Of a DNA stretch of 64,000 bases, positions 11,640 to 23,608 are shown piece after piece. The DNA lies in assembly GCF_030445035.2 (NCBI RefSeq), contig NC_080683.1:115925225-115989224 (forward strand). Direction: 5' to 3'. Made by a program: the position numbers and the translations under genes. Origin of the DNA: Dasypus novemcinctus. Its lineage: Eukaryota; Chordata; Mammalia; Cingulata; Dasypodidae. Every line of letters starts with the position of its first letter. Positions within the stretch are counted from its first letter, which is position 1. The notes under the pieces were generated by a model that saw only the letters and a program-made list of their open reading frames with translations, had not been told where the DNA came from and did not search any database.

Positions 11640-12900
11640 ACCATTTATTTTTTAAATTTTTATTTTTAACTGCTTTCATATTTATAGGACAGTTAGAGAA
11701 ATAACACAAGCCCCATACAGAGAATTCCAATATACTCTTATTCTCCAGATACCCAGATCTATCAATTTTAACACTTTGCCACATTTGGCTTATTTTCTAT
11801 CCATCTGTCTGTTTCTATTTATCAATCCATTTTCTGAACACTTGAATAGAGGTTATATACAGTATGCTCCTTGAACACTTAATACTGCCTTGTACATTTC
11901 CTGAGACCAAGGGTATTCACTTAATCTAAGTACCTTAAGTTCGGTTATCAAGTTCAAGAAATTTAATATTGACATAAACCTTTGCAATTTATATTCCTTT
12001 TTTTTTTTCATATGTTCCAATAATGTCCTTTTGAGTCCTTCTCCCTTGTCAGATCCCATCCAGGATCATCTATTGTATTTAATTGTCATTGTCACTTTAG
12101 TTTGCTCAATTTTTTTTAACTGTGGGGTCATATACACAACATAAACTTTACCATCTCAACCATTCCCTCATGAATCATTCAGTGGGATTAAACTTGCAAT
12201 GTTGCACTACCACCTGCCATTACTAAAACTTTCCCAACTACCCCCCAAAAAACTTACACCCATTATGTATTAACGCCCCATTTTCCCTGATCCCTACCCC
12301 AGGCAACCTGTACTCTAATTTCTGTCTCTATGAATGTGCATATTCTCCAAGAGGTTCCTTGTAATCACCGTAGGACTTCAAGTTCACCAATTCTTCTTTC
12401 TGCCAGCTCCAATCTGCAGCCTAGGGAATTTTTACGTTCTGTTACTGTGGCCTTCAGCTCTGTTTGGTTCGTTTTCACAATTTCTGTATCTCTATTGGCA
12501 TTCTCTTTGTGTTTATCTATTATTTTCCTGATTTCCTTTGGTTCTTTGTCCAACTTTTCCTTTAGCTCTTTGAGCATATTTAGGGCCATTATTTAAAAGT
12601 CTTTGTCAGGAATGTCCCACATCTGGGTCTTCTTATCAATGGTTTCAAATGCTTTGACATTCTCCTTTGCCTTGGCCATCACTTCCTGTTCCTCTTATGT
12701 CTTCTAATCTTTTGTTGAGACCTGGACTGTGTGCACGTGTGTGTGTTACCACTGAAATTTACCCTCTGAGGCGTATGCCCCTTCAGCCTATACCCAGCGA
12801 GTGTTATGACAGAGCTTCCCTTGACTGCCAAGAGCTAACGGAAAAAGAAGACACCTTCCTCAGGCTTTGCAGACTAACCTGTGCAAGCGCTCTCCTTCAT
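11640..12900 (-). repeat. L1 pieces, including ORF1-like coiled coil
   Basis: The lower part resembles antisense L1 3'-end sequence (taggacagttagagaaataa, cacatttggcttattttc). The minus strand at 12589-12365 encodes a 74-residue coiled coil (MLKELKEKLDKE, RLELAERRIGELE) like the L1 ORF1 helix. The segments may be separate insertions. No intact ORF. Confidence 0.55.
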
Positions 12901-13522
12901 GGCTTAGCCACACAATGAGTTGAGAGAGTAGCTTGAGGCCAAAGCACAGGGGCCATCCTGATCCTTTCTGTATATGCTCTTGTCTCAGGCACGTATGTGT
13001 GGCCCTAGGGATTTTCCCCATTTACACGGATATAAATGCCACCTCTTCCTGAGGAAAGAGTTTCCTCACAGTCCCAGGCACTGCACTACACAGCCCTTAG
13101 CCAGCAGGCCCTTGCCCCAGGCTGTACAACTTGACTATTATTCCATAGCATTCTGTAGGAGAGCTCTCGGAGCTGCCTCCTCTATGCTGGCATGTTCAGT
13201 TCACCCCCAGAGAGACTGGGCCCAACATACATGTTCCCATTTTGTGCACATGGGTTACTCTGCTCCCTCCAGGACCAGGACCAGGGACCAGCACTGGGAG
13301 TGTGGGCCAGCTCTGCACGGGTCCAGTGAGAGGAGGGGGGCGGGGAGCAGCTAGGTGCTACAAGATGCTACCACTTTCGAGAAGACGTTCTCTTGGCTCA
13401 GCACTCGCCCTGTTTATGCAGGCCTTTGTTTTCTGGGGCTTTGAGAAAAAAGGTTCTGCTGGTTGTTCCAATTCTTGCTGGTTATTCCTTGGCCATTAAT
13501 TTTTCTTTCAAGAGTTTGTCAT

Positions 13523-13910
13523 TGGGAAGCGGATTTGGCTCAACAGATAGAGCGTCCGTTTACCACATGGGAGGTCCAGGGTTCAAACCCAGGTCCGCCT
13601 GGCCTGTGTGATGAGCTGACCCACGCGCAGTCCTGATGCACGCTAGGAGTGCCATGCCACACAGGGTTTCCCCCGCGTAGGGGAGCCCCACATGCAAGGA
13701 GTGCGCCCCTCAAGGAGAGCTGCCCTGTGCGAAAAAAGTGCAGCCACACACACGGAGAGCTGACGCAGCAAGATGACGCAACAAAAAGGACACAGATTTC
13801 CGATGCTGCTGACAAGAATACAAGCGGACATGGAAGAACACACAGCGAATGGACACAGAGCAGACAACTGGGGGCAGGGGGAGAAGGGGAGAGAAATAAT
13901 TTTTTAAAAA
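13523..13910 (+). repeat. DAS SINE, full length
   Basis: Head ggaagcggatttggctcaac with boxes A and B (GGTTCAAACCC), full body and A-rich tail. It has a perfect 10-bp target-site duplication agtttgtcat at 13513-13522 and 13911-13920. It belongs to the 'ggctcaacagatagagcg' head type, not the 'ggcccagtggttagggcg' type. Confidence 0.92.
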
Positions 13911-14344
13911 AGTTTGTCATCTACTGAGTATTGGCCCTTTGAGGAACAGCAGCATGTATTTTTTGACATACTTTTCTTTTTTCACTACCAATCTTGAGAA
14001 GCAAAGAAGAAAATAGTGCAAGCCTGGTCAAATTAGAAGCCTCACTAGAGATAAAATGGACACCTGACTTGGTGGCACATTTGTGACAACATTTTACCTG
14101 AAGGTGATTTCTGTTTTCGACAATCCCTGCTGTTTATAGGATTAGACTATATCTCAATGTTAAAATCGCTGCAAAGATGCCTTAATTAAGAGTGTGCCCT
14201 GACCTGGCGTGGAATGTCTAACCAGACCCCACGGATATCAGAGACATCCAGCGGGCCTCGGGATGGCTCCAGGAATGGGAGAAGGAGCGAGCAGGCACAG
14301 GAACGAACCTGCCGAGAGGGGCTGAAGCCTCTGCTCACGGCCCG

Positions 14345-14364
14345 CCCCCCCCCCCCCCCCCCCC
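14345..14364. repeat. poly(C) run
   Basis: Twenty uninterrupted C in a GC-rich context; i-motif/G-quadruplex capable and a likely assembly weak point. Confidence 0.85.
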
Positions 14365-14639
14365 GGCCTCTCAAAGCTCTCACTACCGCATCGCCTAGGC
14401 GGGCTGAAGTCCAGATAAATTGAGGGGCGACCTCTCCGTGGGAACAGCCTTGAGAGAAGATGGGGAATGGTTAATATTTATGGTGCACGACCATTCAGCT
14501 CTCTAAGGGCTTTGATGTATACACGAGGGTAAATATCACAGGTCCCTTAGTTCCCAAAGCCATTTTTTTGTCCCTCCACCAACCCACCCTTAAAATGTCA
14601 AGCCCTAGGAGTGAGCATTAGGCAGAGAGCTTATTTGGG

Positions 14640-14835
14640 CTGTGTTTGAGGGACAGAGTACAGGCTTTGGGGTCAAGGTGACATGGGTTGAAATTCCAGC
14701 TCTAGTCCTAAATTAGGAATTATGATACTCACCTCCATCAGCTGTTGAGGGGATTCAAAATGATGCACAGAAACGACTGGAACCTGGCACAGAGAAAGCC
14801 CTTAACAAATGGTAGCTGTTATTCACATTATTGTT
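14640..14835 (+). repeat. MIR relic
   Basis: Sense MIR order: gtacaggctttggggtcaag, tgggttgaaattccagctct, atgatactcacctccatcag, ttgaggggattcaaaatgat, ggcacagagaaagcccttaa. Confidence 0.75.
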
Positions 14836-16416
14836 CACTTGCTTAAATGGTTCTTATCACATTTTGATCAACAAAGAAAGTAAAGTAGGGATAAGGAACA
14901 GAAGGAAACTCCTCTGCTTTAGCAGAGTTCAATGTCATCAGTAGAACTTGTATTTAGAATTGGAAGAAAACATTTTACAATTAAACATCTGGGTTTCTCA
15001 GGCCTAGGAGGAAATAGTGATCTTATTTGCATGGGCTTATTGCCTGATATGTGCTTTACGCCTTCTTGTCAAACTCCCAGTGCCTTTTCAATTTTACTGT
15101 TGTGGACCAACGTAGCCAGCCGTGAGAGCCACGGGCTCAGAGGATCCACACACTCACACACAAAAGCCCCTGTCAGCAAAGCCCATTTGTTTTGTCATGG
15201 CAACCCCTTGTCATTTCCATCTGGAGAGTGAATGATGATGTCATTATCAAGGGAGGACCAGGGCAATGGGTGCCAACCCAGTCTGAGCCGCAGGATCGCA
15301 GGGAATGATCTTTCCAAGCCGAACAGTCATGACTCGGCTAGAAATGCTCAGCCTCAGCTGCTTCGAGTCCACACAGCAAGACGCCCTCTTTGATAAGGAA
15401 AGACAGGGTTTGAAAATGTGACGTGAAGGGCAGTTTCTGCTGGGCAGGGGCTTATGAGAGAGAAGAATGAAGCTCCTCTGATTTGCAGGGAGTTCTCTAG
15501 ACTGTCCTTGGCTGTCACTGCCGGGGGATGCTTGTAAGACAAAGGACACCACTGCCTGGTGGATGGGCTGACCAGGGATGGGGACAAATGGGAGACAGGG
15601 TGGGGGGCGGGCAGAGCCTGAGGATGTGGCCAGTTGCCCAGACAAGGTTCCCTTGAAGGGGAAAGGGGGTGCTCTCCAGGCTGCTCCCAGGGCAGTGGAC
15701 ACAAATGGGGACTGTCCCAGGCAATCCAGGAGGTGCATTCACCGCCCATAAGTTACAGAAATGACATTTCCTGTGCCCGTCATAAGAGAGCAGCTCGGAC
15801 TTTAGCCAGACAACAAAACACAGCCTTAGAGGGGGACCCTGGTCACCTGCTCACAGGTGTCACTTCAAACAAATCAGCTCTGGCCCCGGCTTCACACCCG
15901 TGACCCCCAGCAAGAGACAGGCGCTTCCCACCCGCCCGCTTCCGAGAACCCCCTGGCAAACCGCGGGGGTCTCCCGCCTGCCCCGCCCCTCAGCACAGGA
16001 GTCAGTGTCTCCAGAGACTGGGCTTCCAGAATCTTAGCTGAAGGAGGTTCACGGGCGTCTAGCGCCAGTTTCTCTCTTTACAGACTCGTGTCGCTGAGTG
16101 ATAGGAGGCCGGAGGCCGGCCCGGGACCCCCGCCAGCTCCGAGGCCCAGGCCGGGCGCTGGGCCCCCACGCCCCCTGGCCTTGTGGGAGGGTGGCGCCAT
16201 GTCCATAACGTACGTGATCTGTGCCCCATCTGTGCACGGAGCAAGGCTCGGCAGACAAGGCCACGGTCACTGCCTGACTTGCTGGAGGTAGAAGCAGCCT
16301 TACGGCTCGGCGCCGCCCAGCTCCTCCAGCTCTGTCACAATGACCCGTCCAGTGGCAGGCAGGGGACACAGAGGCGATTCCAGCCTCCACATGTGTGGTT
16401 CTTTACTCTGTATTTT
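14836..16416. other. intergenic, unique
   Basis: Contains a 163-codon minus-strand open frame (15247-15738) with no domain, signal or coiled coil and high Ser/Pro content. I take it as chance. A GC-rich patch lies at 15.94-16.33 kb. Confidence 0.5.
15940..16330. other. GC/CpG-rich patch, intergenic
   Basis: Short GC-rich stretch with several CpG (GGCCGG, CCGGGCGC) abutting a DAS SINE at 16417. It is less CpG-dense than the island at 27.8 kb. No recognisable coding content. Confidence 0.35.
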
Positions 16417-16823
16417 TTTTTTTTTAAGATTTATTTTTATTTATTTCTCTCCCCACCAGTTGTCTGCTCTCCGTGTCCATTCACTGTGCGTACTTCTGTG
16501 ACCGTTTCTGTCCTTATCAGCAGCACTGGGAATCTGTGCCTCTTTTTGCTGTGTCATCTTATTGTGTCAGCTCTCCATGTGTGTGGCACCATTCCTGGGC
16601 AGGTTGCACTTTCTGTCACGTGGGGCGGCTCTCCTTACGGGGTGCACTCCTTGCGCATGGGGCTCCCCTACATGGGGGACACCCCTGCGTGGCAGGGCAC
16701 TCCTTGCGTGCATCAGCAGTGCTCATGGGCCAGCTCCACACGGGTCAAGGAGGCCCGGGGTTTGAACCTGGAACCTCCCATGTGGTAGGCAGATGCCCTA
16801 TCCATTGAGCCAAGTTCACTTCC
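16417..16823 (-). repeat. DAS SINE, full length
   Basis: Antisense body (tgtctgctctccgtgtccat ... ggtttgaacctggaacctcc). Perfect 11-bp target-site duplication ctctgtatttt at 16406-16416 and 16824-16834. The host sequence is an older L1 relic. Confidence 0.9.
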
Positions 16824-16834
16824 CTCTGTATTTT

Positions 16835-17615
16835 GATGTAATTTCTAATTCATTGAAAACTTACAGGAATAACACAAAACTCCCAGTGTCCTTCACCAGG
16901 AGGTGATAGCTTCTTACCACATTTTGCCTCACCATTGGTGTTCTCTTTCCCTCTTTTCCTCTCTATACATGTATACATTATACATGTATACATTATATGT
17001 GTACATATATATGTATAATATATACAGTTGATATTTTCCCCCAAGCCGTTTTAGAATTACAGGCATATGCCCCAGCAACCCCCACCACCTGAGTATGTGA
17101 TTTCGAACAAGAACGCTTTCCCAACCAATGAGGGGACAACCGTGAAAATCAGGAAATTAACATGGATGTGTTGCTCCCAAATAATTCAGAGCCCATCTGT
17201 TTTGCCTAATGTTCCAAAAACGTCTTTTATAGACAAAACAGCCAATCCAGGATTACAGGCAGCATTTAATTTTAATTCTAATATGTGTGTGCATTTAAAT
17301 TCCCCTTTAATCTGGAAATGTTTATCTTTCCTCGTTTTAAAGACCTTAATATTTTCAAGATTACAGGCTCATTCTTCTGTACAAGGACCCTCCCCTTGGG
17401 TTTGTCTGAGGTTTTCCCATCATTGGATTCAGGTTATGCATATTCTTTTTTTTGGCAAGAAGATCCCAGAAGTGACGCTGGGTGCTTCTCTGTGGATCTG
17501 GTCAGGTGGAACACAATTTCCTTCTGCCCTTGATTGGTGATCCTGACTTTCCTCAGGGAGGGTGCCTATCCACCAAGTTTTATACTGTAAAGTTATTCTC
17601 TTTTCCTTAAAAAAT
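16835..17615 (-). repeat. L1 3'-UTR relic
   Basis: Antisense pattern typical of old L1M 3' regions: aaaacttacaggaataac, agcttcttaccacattttgc, atgttccaaaaacgtcttt, gaggttttcccatcattgga, tactgtaaagttattctc. A TATACATG repeat lies at 16973-17025. Confidence 0.7.
16973..17025. repeat. TA(CA)TG-type imperfect microsatellite
   Basis: Alternating tatacatgtatacatta units, near-palindromic. Confidence 0.8.
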
Positions 17616-17636
17616 AAATGATAAATAAAAAATATA

Positions 17637-17726
17637 GGGGAAGCCAGTGTCGTTCAGTGGTTGAGCACTAGCTTCAAACATACGAGGTCCTGGGCTCAAT
17701 CCCGAGCCCCAGTACCTCAAAAAAAT
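17637..17726 (+). repeat. tRNA-only SINE, diverged
   Basis: ggggaagccagtgtcgttca, box-B-like gggctcaatcccgag, then an A run. It is the only tRNA-only copy here in + orientation. Confidence 0.65.
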
Positions 17727-17786
17727 GACTATTTTATGAGATTAGGCAAGTCTCATTTTTTTATCCAATGTTTGCCAATGTTTACC

Positions 17787-18156
17787 CCTTAGGTGGGGAC
17801 TCCCAGATTAAAGGCACAGAGAAGAATAGAGTTGAGGGTTTCTGATGTTGGAGACTGATGCTGAAGACTTAAGCTGGAGTCCCAAGAAGTAAGCTCACAG
17901 AGGAAAGAGAAGCCAGGCCCAGGAAGAAAGGAACCTTGAGCCCAGAGAGAAGTAAGCCCCAGGAATGCAGGAACCCAGGAAGCCTGAACCCTCACTGACG
18001 TCGGCAGCCATCTTGCTCCAAATAGACTTTGGTGAGGGAAGTAACTTATGCTTTACGGCCTGGTATCTGTAAGCTCCTACCCCAAATAAATACCCTTTAT
18101 AAAAACCAACCAATTTCTGGCATTTTGCATCAGCACCCCTTTGGCTGACTAACACA
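17787..18156 (+). repeat. LTR-like repeat, copy B (5' truncated)
   Basis: Matches copies A and D: tgatgttggagactgatgct, ccaggcccaggaag, tgaaccctcactgacgtcgg, gaagtaacttatgctt, AATAAA, and terminus ttggctgactaacaca. The left end is truncated near the gtggggactcccag motif. Confidence 0.7.
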
Positions 18157-18556
18157 GCATGCCATGGTGTTTCTTGGGCGGAATTATTACAGTGATGGTT
18201 ATCTAATAATGCTTTTCCTAATTCCACCATTCAACTTGTAATCATCAGATGGCATTCAATTGTAAGAAAACGCTTTCACCTCTGTTGTTATTTATATCAG
18301 CATAAACTCAAAGATCCCTGTTTTATTTAATAGATAACAGTAAATTATTGCTATTTATTTTGATGATCAAGTTGTCTCAGATTTGGTCAATGGGAGTCCT
18401 TTAAGCCAGTTTGTTATTTTTTCCTTTAGGACTTTCTTACTTTCTGTCACAAGATGATCTAGGTCATTCTGTACTTTCCCTGTCCCAACCCAAATAGTCA
18501 ATGATTTCCCCAAAGAGCTTGTGTTCATTGCTTTTGAGATATTGTTCCTTAGTTCC

Positions 18557-19471
18557 TGTATTAGTCAGTCAGAGGGGTGCTGATGCAAAAATACCAGAAA
18601 TCAGTTGATTTTTATAAAGTACATTTATTTGGGGTAGAAGCTTACAGTTACCAGGCCCTAAAACGTAAGTTACTTCCCTCACCAAAATCTGCTGTCAGGT
18701 GTTGGAGCAGGACAGCTGCCAATGTCCGCAAGGGTTCAGTCTTCCTTTTGCTCTTTTTTTTTTAAATATTTTTTTTCTGCAATTTTTTATTGTCTTTTTA
18801 AAAAAGATAAATAGATCACACAACATTCAATATTTTTAAAAAGATTTATTTATTTTTACTTATTTCTTCACCCACCCCTTGTTATTTACACTCACTGTCC
18901 ATTCTTTTTTTTTTTTTTAGGAGGCACCAGGAACCAAAACCAGGGCCCCCCATGTGGGAGGGAGGTGCCTACTCACTTGAGCCACCTCCTCTCTCTCCTT
19001 CTTCCTCTTAAAGTTCTGTGATCACCACTTCTTCCAATATCAGCTGTAGGCTGAGGTAAGTCTCTTCTCTCTTGCGGGCTCATTTCTCTCTGGGCTCAGC
19101 TGTTCTGTGTTCTCCATAAGGCAGCTGTAGACTATCAGGCTCTCTTCCTGGGGCCTCTGCCATGTCTGTGGAGCCTTCTCTACTCCTCTGTGTTCTTCTC
19201 CTGTGTGTTTACTTCCCAGGCTTCCAGCACCTAAAAAACTCCAACTGTCTCCTCTGCCATGTCATTCTCTCTTTGAGTCCCCACCCACCAAGGGGATGGG
19301 TTCTCAACATCCTACTGATGTGGCCCAAACAAAACCTTAATCATTATTTAATCAAGTAAAAGTGAAGCCTCTGAATCCAATAGAAGATAAGATACCCAGA
19401 GGAAAAGACCAGTTCACAAACATAATCCAATATCTCTTTTTGGAAGTCATAAATAATATCAAACTGCTACA
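18557..19471 (-). repeat. LTR-like repeat, copy C, complete with nested insertions
   Basis: Begins TGTATTAGTCAG and ends CTGCTACA on the + strand (that is, TG...CA termini). It is flanked by a perfect 5-bp direct repeat gttcc (18552-18556 and 19472-19476), as for a solo LTR. It is interrupted by an L1-like tail (about 18757-18837) and a SINE (18838-18992). No internal retroviral coding region is present. Confidence 0.75.
18838..18992 (-). repeat. SINE nested in LTR copy C
   Basis: Antisense tail (agatttatttatttttac), short linker, then aggaggcaccaggaaccaaa ... gtgggagggaggtgcctact tRNA-like unit. Confidence 0.7.
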
Positions 19472-19489
19472 GTTCCCAAATCCCTTTTA

Positions 19490-20900
19490 GGGACCTCTTC
19501 AAGTTTAAAACTTTTGTGCATCAAAGGATTTTGTCAAGAAAATGAAAAGTCAACTTACTCAATGGGAGAAACTACTACTTATCCGACAAGGGTTTAATAT
19601 CCAGAATATAGAAAGAAATCCTACAACTCAGCAAAATATAAGACAGCCCAATTTAAAAAATGGGCAAAAGACTTGAATAGACATTTCTCCAAAGAGGATA
19701 TATAAGTGGCTAAAAAGCACATGAAATCATGTACAATATCACTAGCTATTAGGGAAATGCAAATCAAAACCACAATGAGATATCATTTCACACGTACTAG
19801 AATGGCCATTATTAAAAAACAGAAAACTACAAGTGTTGGAGAGGGTATGGAAAAATAGGAACATTCTTTCATTGCTGGTGGGAATGTAAAATGGTGCAGC
19901 TGCTGTGGAAACAGTTTGCTTCTTTCTTGGGAAGTTAAGTATAGAATCACGATACGCTCTGGCAATCCTGATACTAGGTATATACCAGAAGAACTAAAAG
20001 CAGGGACTTGAATAGATATTTGTACACTGATGTTCATAGAGGCATTATTCACAATTGCCAAAAGAAGGAAGCAACCCAAGTATCCATCAACCAATGAATG
20101 GATAAACCAAATACCAGATAGACATACAATGGAATATTATTCATCATTTAAAAAGGAATGAAGTCTTGATGCATGCAGCAACCCGGATGAAACTTGAGGA
20201 CATTATAAATAAGCCAGACACTAAGGGACAAATATTGTATGATTTCACTGTTGTGATCTAATTATAAGAAGCAAACTCATAAAGTTAGAATCTAGAATAT
20301 AGGTTATCGGGAGATTGTCTGGGGTCAGAGAGTAGGGAGTTAATGCTTAACTTGTACAGAATTTCTATTTAGGCTGACGGTAAAGGTTTGGAACTGGATG
20401 GTGGCAAAGGTAGCACATTATTGTGAGTGTTAATCCACAGCACTAAACTGTCTAGGTGAATGTGGTTAAAAGAGGAAACATTAGGATGTATATATTACTA
20501 GAATAAAACTTAAAAAGATTTTTAAAACAGGTCTGTACAACACAGTGAGCCCTATTATAGACCATGGGCTATAGTTAATAGAATAAGTAGAATGTTCTTT
20601 CATGAATTATAGCAAGTGTATGATACTAATATATGGAGATAATAATAGGGTGATATATGGGGAAAATACATCTAATGTAAATAATGGATGACAGAACCAA
20701 TTTAAAAATCTTTCATCAATTTAACAATTGTTACAAAAAATAGTACAATTGTCTTAAAAAGTGCTGTCATCAATTGTAACATGTTCTGCACCAATGCAAG
20801 GTTTTGGTGGTAGGGTGGCGTATGGGAATCTTGTATTTTATGCGTGATTGGTCTGTAAACTCACAATTTCTCTACTAAAACAACATCAACAAAAATCTGG
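19490..20900 (+). repeat. L1 3' end (ORF2 C-terminus and 3' UTR)
   Basis: aacttttgtgcatcaaagga, gggcaaaagacttgaataga, gggaaatgcaaatcaaaacc, caatggaatattattcatca, then 3' UTR blocks gacagaaccaattt and aatgcaaggttttggtggta. Stops throughout. Confidence 0.85.
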
Positions 20901-21469
20901 GTGCTAGATGTGCTTACTACTGTTGAGATATTATTGTTCCTCAGTTCTTTCACTGGACAGACCTAGAAATATGTACATACGTGTGTGTGTACACTCACAC
21001 TCAAACCTCTCTCCATCTATTTGTCATGTATCTATTTATCCATCTAATCATAAAAGCCAAGAGTTCATACTGACACCTCCATGCCTGATCCATCACCACA
21101 GAGTTTGTTCTAGTTTTGGTGTCTCTCCATATTTGTAATTCCCTTCTCTGATAGTAGGAAATCTGGCTCGATTACCCTTAATATATTTACTTTTTAAATC
21201 AACACTTCTTGTATGTAAGTAATTCCTACCACCCTCTGCGCCCTCCTGGGCAAACACCCTTCTCCCTCCTTTGGGTTCTGACATCATGTGCTTGGCTCCC
21301 ACAGTTGACCCCAGTCCCTGTCCCCGTCCTGGAACCCCTGGAGGGCAGAGGTGCACTAAGGACAGTCGCTAGTACAGGGTCTAACTCAGTGTAAGCAGAT
21401 GTGTTAGGAGCATGAGAAGGACCGGAAGACATGAAGGGCAGGCCACACAAGCAATCCCCTTCTAGTCTG

Positions 21470-21607
21470 TGAGCCTGGTGCTGCTGATAAGGACAGAAGC
21501 AGTCACAGAAGAACACACAGCAAATGGACACAGAGAGCAGACAACGGGGGGGGGGGGGGGGGGGGGTTGGGGGAAAGGGGAGAGAAATAAATAAATAAAT
21601 AATCTTT
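21470..21607 (+). repeat. DAS SINE 3' fragment with poly(G)
   Basis: ctgctgataaggacagaagc, acacacagcaaatggacaca, then acaacgg, 21 G (21546-21566), ggggagagaaataaataaat. The 5' two thirds is absent. Confidence 0.8.
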
Positions 21608-21964
21608 TTTTTTTTAATGGTTTATCTAGCTGCTCTATACACACAAAAAGTGGGAGCCACATAAACACTAGAGGGGGAGGAAAATCCTTGAGTTGGAGCA
21701 TTCTCAGATTTAGTGGTTACTATTTGCTAGAGCAATTTCATTTCTAGCACAGTGTCACTCCCTTTTCATTTTAACTACTTACACAGTTAATCATTACATA
21801 AATTAACTCTAGTGGTTGATGTTTGAAACCAGTGGCCAAGACCAAATCTGAAATTCAGGAATGTAGAAGAGAGTGGTTTCCTTAGTTGGGTTATACAGGG
21901 AAGATAGAGAATGGTAGTTGGGGTGGCTACAACCTGAAGAAAGGTTTCTTCTCACCCTGATCCT

Positions 21965-22345
21965 TTTTAAAATAAGCTTTTTATTTTGAGATAACTGTAG
22001 ATTCACATGCAACTGTAAAAAATAGTGCAGGGAGATCCCTGGTACGCTTTGCCCAGTTTCTCCAAAGGTTATATTATGCAAAACTATAGCCTACCCTCAC
22101 TAACGGGGATATTGACATCGAAACAGTCAAGAAGAACATTTCTATCCTGACAATGACCCTTCATGTTGTCCTTTTTGGGTGTGTTTAATAGATGTTCACC
22201 CAAGTCCATTAACTTGTAGTAGAATCATTTTGATACTAACCTTATTTGAAAGTTGTTCTTCATGGTATTGTATTTCTTTTTCACAATTTAAAAATTAGGG
22301 TAAAACTCATTACCTCAACTGTTTTAATATTAGCTACATGATGAT
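21965..22345 (-). repeat. L1M 3'-UTR relic
   Basis: ctttttattttgagataact, gtagattcacatgcaactgt, gggagatccctggtacgctt, gcaaaactatagcctaccct, gatattgacatcgaaacag: typical antisense L1M. Confidence 0.75.
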
Positions 22346-22352
22346 TATTATT

Positions 22353-22437
22353 TTTTTAGGTACTAGGAGCCAGGGATTGAACTTGGGACCTTGTTATGTG
22401 GGAAGCCAGGGCTCAGCCACTGAGCCATATCAGCTTC
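22353..22437 (-). repeat. tRNA-only SINE
   Basis: ttttttaggtactaggagcc, gggattgaacttgggacc, gctcagccactgagccatat. Confidence 0.65.
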
Positions 22438-22477
22438 CCTGAATTGGGTTTTTGTTCGGTGGTTTTGCTTGTTGTTT

Positions 22478-22556
22478 TTTTATTCGGAGGCACTGGGAAC
22501 CAAACCTCCCATGTGGGAAGCAGGTGCTCAGGCTGGTTGAGCCATATCTTCTTCCC
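22478..22556 (-). repeat. tRNA-only SINE, partner of the preceding
   Basis: ggaggcactgggaaccaaac, cccatgtgggaagcaggtgc, gttgagccatatcttcttcc. A paired arrangement as at 1.55-1.75 kb. Confidence 0.65.
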
Positions 22557-22562
22557 AGCTAC

Positions 22563-22735
22563 AAGATCTTAAGTGAATTACCCCTCTATGCCTCAGTTTC
22601 CTCAACCCACAAAATTAGCATAGTAGTAAGTCCTTCTTGAGCTGTAGAACAGCTGTATACACATTAAATCCCAATAAAGCAGTTAGAACAGTACCTGGAA
22701 CTTAGGTAGTTGTCGGTATATGTCAGCTATAACTC
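22563..22735 (+). repeat. MIR relic
   Basis: ttaagtgaattacccctcta, tgcctcagtttcctcaac, gttagaacagtacctggaac: sense MIR core and 3' part. Confidence 0.7.
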
Positions 22736-22766
22736 TTTTTTTAATGTTATATTAAAAAAACATAAG

Positions 22767-23216
22767 CAGGGAAGCAGACTTGGCCCAGTGGTTAGGGCAT
22801 TCGTCTACCACATGGGAGGTCCATGGTTCAAACCCCGGGCCTCCTTGGCCCATGTGGAGCTGGCCCATGCACAGTGCTGATGCGCACAAGGAGTGCCCTA
22901 CCATGCAGGGGTGTCCCCCGCGTAGGGGGACCCCATGTGCAAGGAGTGTGCCCCATAAGGAGAGCCACCCAGCACGAAAGAAAGTGCAGCCTGCCCAGGA
23001 ATGGCGCCACCCACATGGAGAGCTGACACAACAAGATGACGCAACAAAAAGAAACACAGATTCCCGTGTTGCTGACAACAACAGAAGCGGACAAATAAGA
23101 TGCAGCAAAGAGACACAGAGAACAGACAACCGGGGTGGGGGGGAGAAAGGGAGAGAAATAATAAATAAATAAATAAATAAATAATAAATAAATAAATCTT
23201 TAGGGAAAAACAAAAC
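22767..23216 (+). repeat. DAS SINE, full length
   Basis: Head gacttggcccagtggttagg, box B GGTTCAAACCCC, complete body with the ggagagctgacacaacaag segment, and a long (AAAT)n tail. Perfect 12-bp target-site duplication aaaaaacataag (22755-22766, 23217-23228). Confidence 0.92.
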
Positions 23217-23608
23217 AAAAAACATAAGAGGTTCCCATAGACCCCCGCCCCCCTCACCCCACTCCTCCCACTCAACAGCCTCTTTCATCATCATGGGACA
23301 GTCATTGCATTTGGTGAACACATTTTTGAGCACTGCTGCACCACATGGATAATGGTTTACATTATAGTTTACACTCTCCCCCAGTCCACCCAGTGGCCCA
23401 TGGCAGGACATACAATGTCCAGCATCTGTCCCTGCAGTACCACCGAGGACAACTCCAAGTCCTGAAAATGCCCCCACATCATATCTTTTCTTCCCTCTCC
23501 CTACCCTCAGCAGCTACCATGGCCACTTTCTCCACATCAGTGCTACAATTTCTTCCACAGGGAGGTGAAGAAAGTCAACCACCACACCAGGGAGCCAAGA
23601 GTGCCTAC

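Noticed and set aside
12365-12589. 74-codon coiled-coil frame as a possible host gene
   Set aside because: Pattern matches an L1 ORF1 helix fragment, isolated and lacking the RNA-binding part.
13523-13600. tRNA-gene-like heads of DAS SINEs (boxes A and B)
   Set aside because: No proper acceptor stem or terminator, continuous with the SINE body, and flanked by SINE target duplications. These are SINE promoters, not tRNA genes.
15247-15738. 163-codon minus-strand open frame
   Set aside because: No recognisable domain, biased Ser/Pro content and overlapping open frames in other phases; no splice or promoter context.
22752-23477. 241-codon minus-strand open frame, the second longest in the window
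   Set aside because: It is the antisense of a DAS SINE fused to L1-like sequence. The same Cys/Ser-rich peptide pattern recurs at every SINE copy (16.5, 23.6, 26.8, 35.4, 36.4, 51.5 kb).
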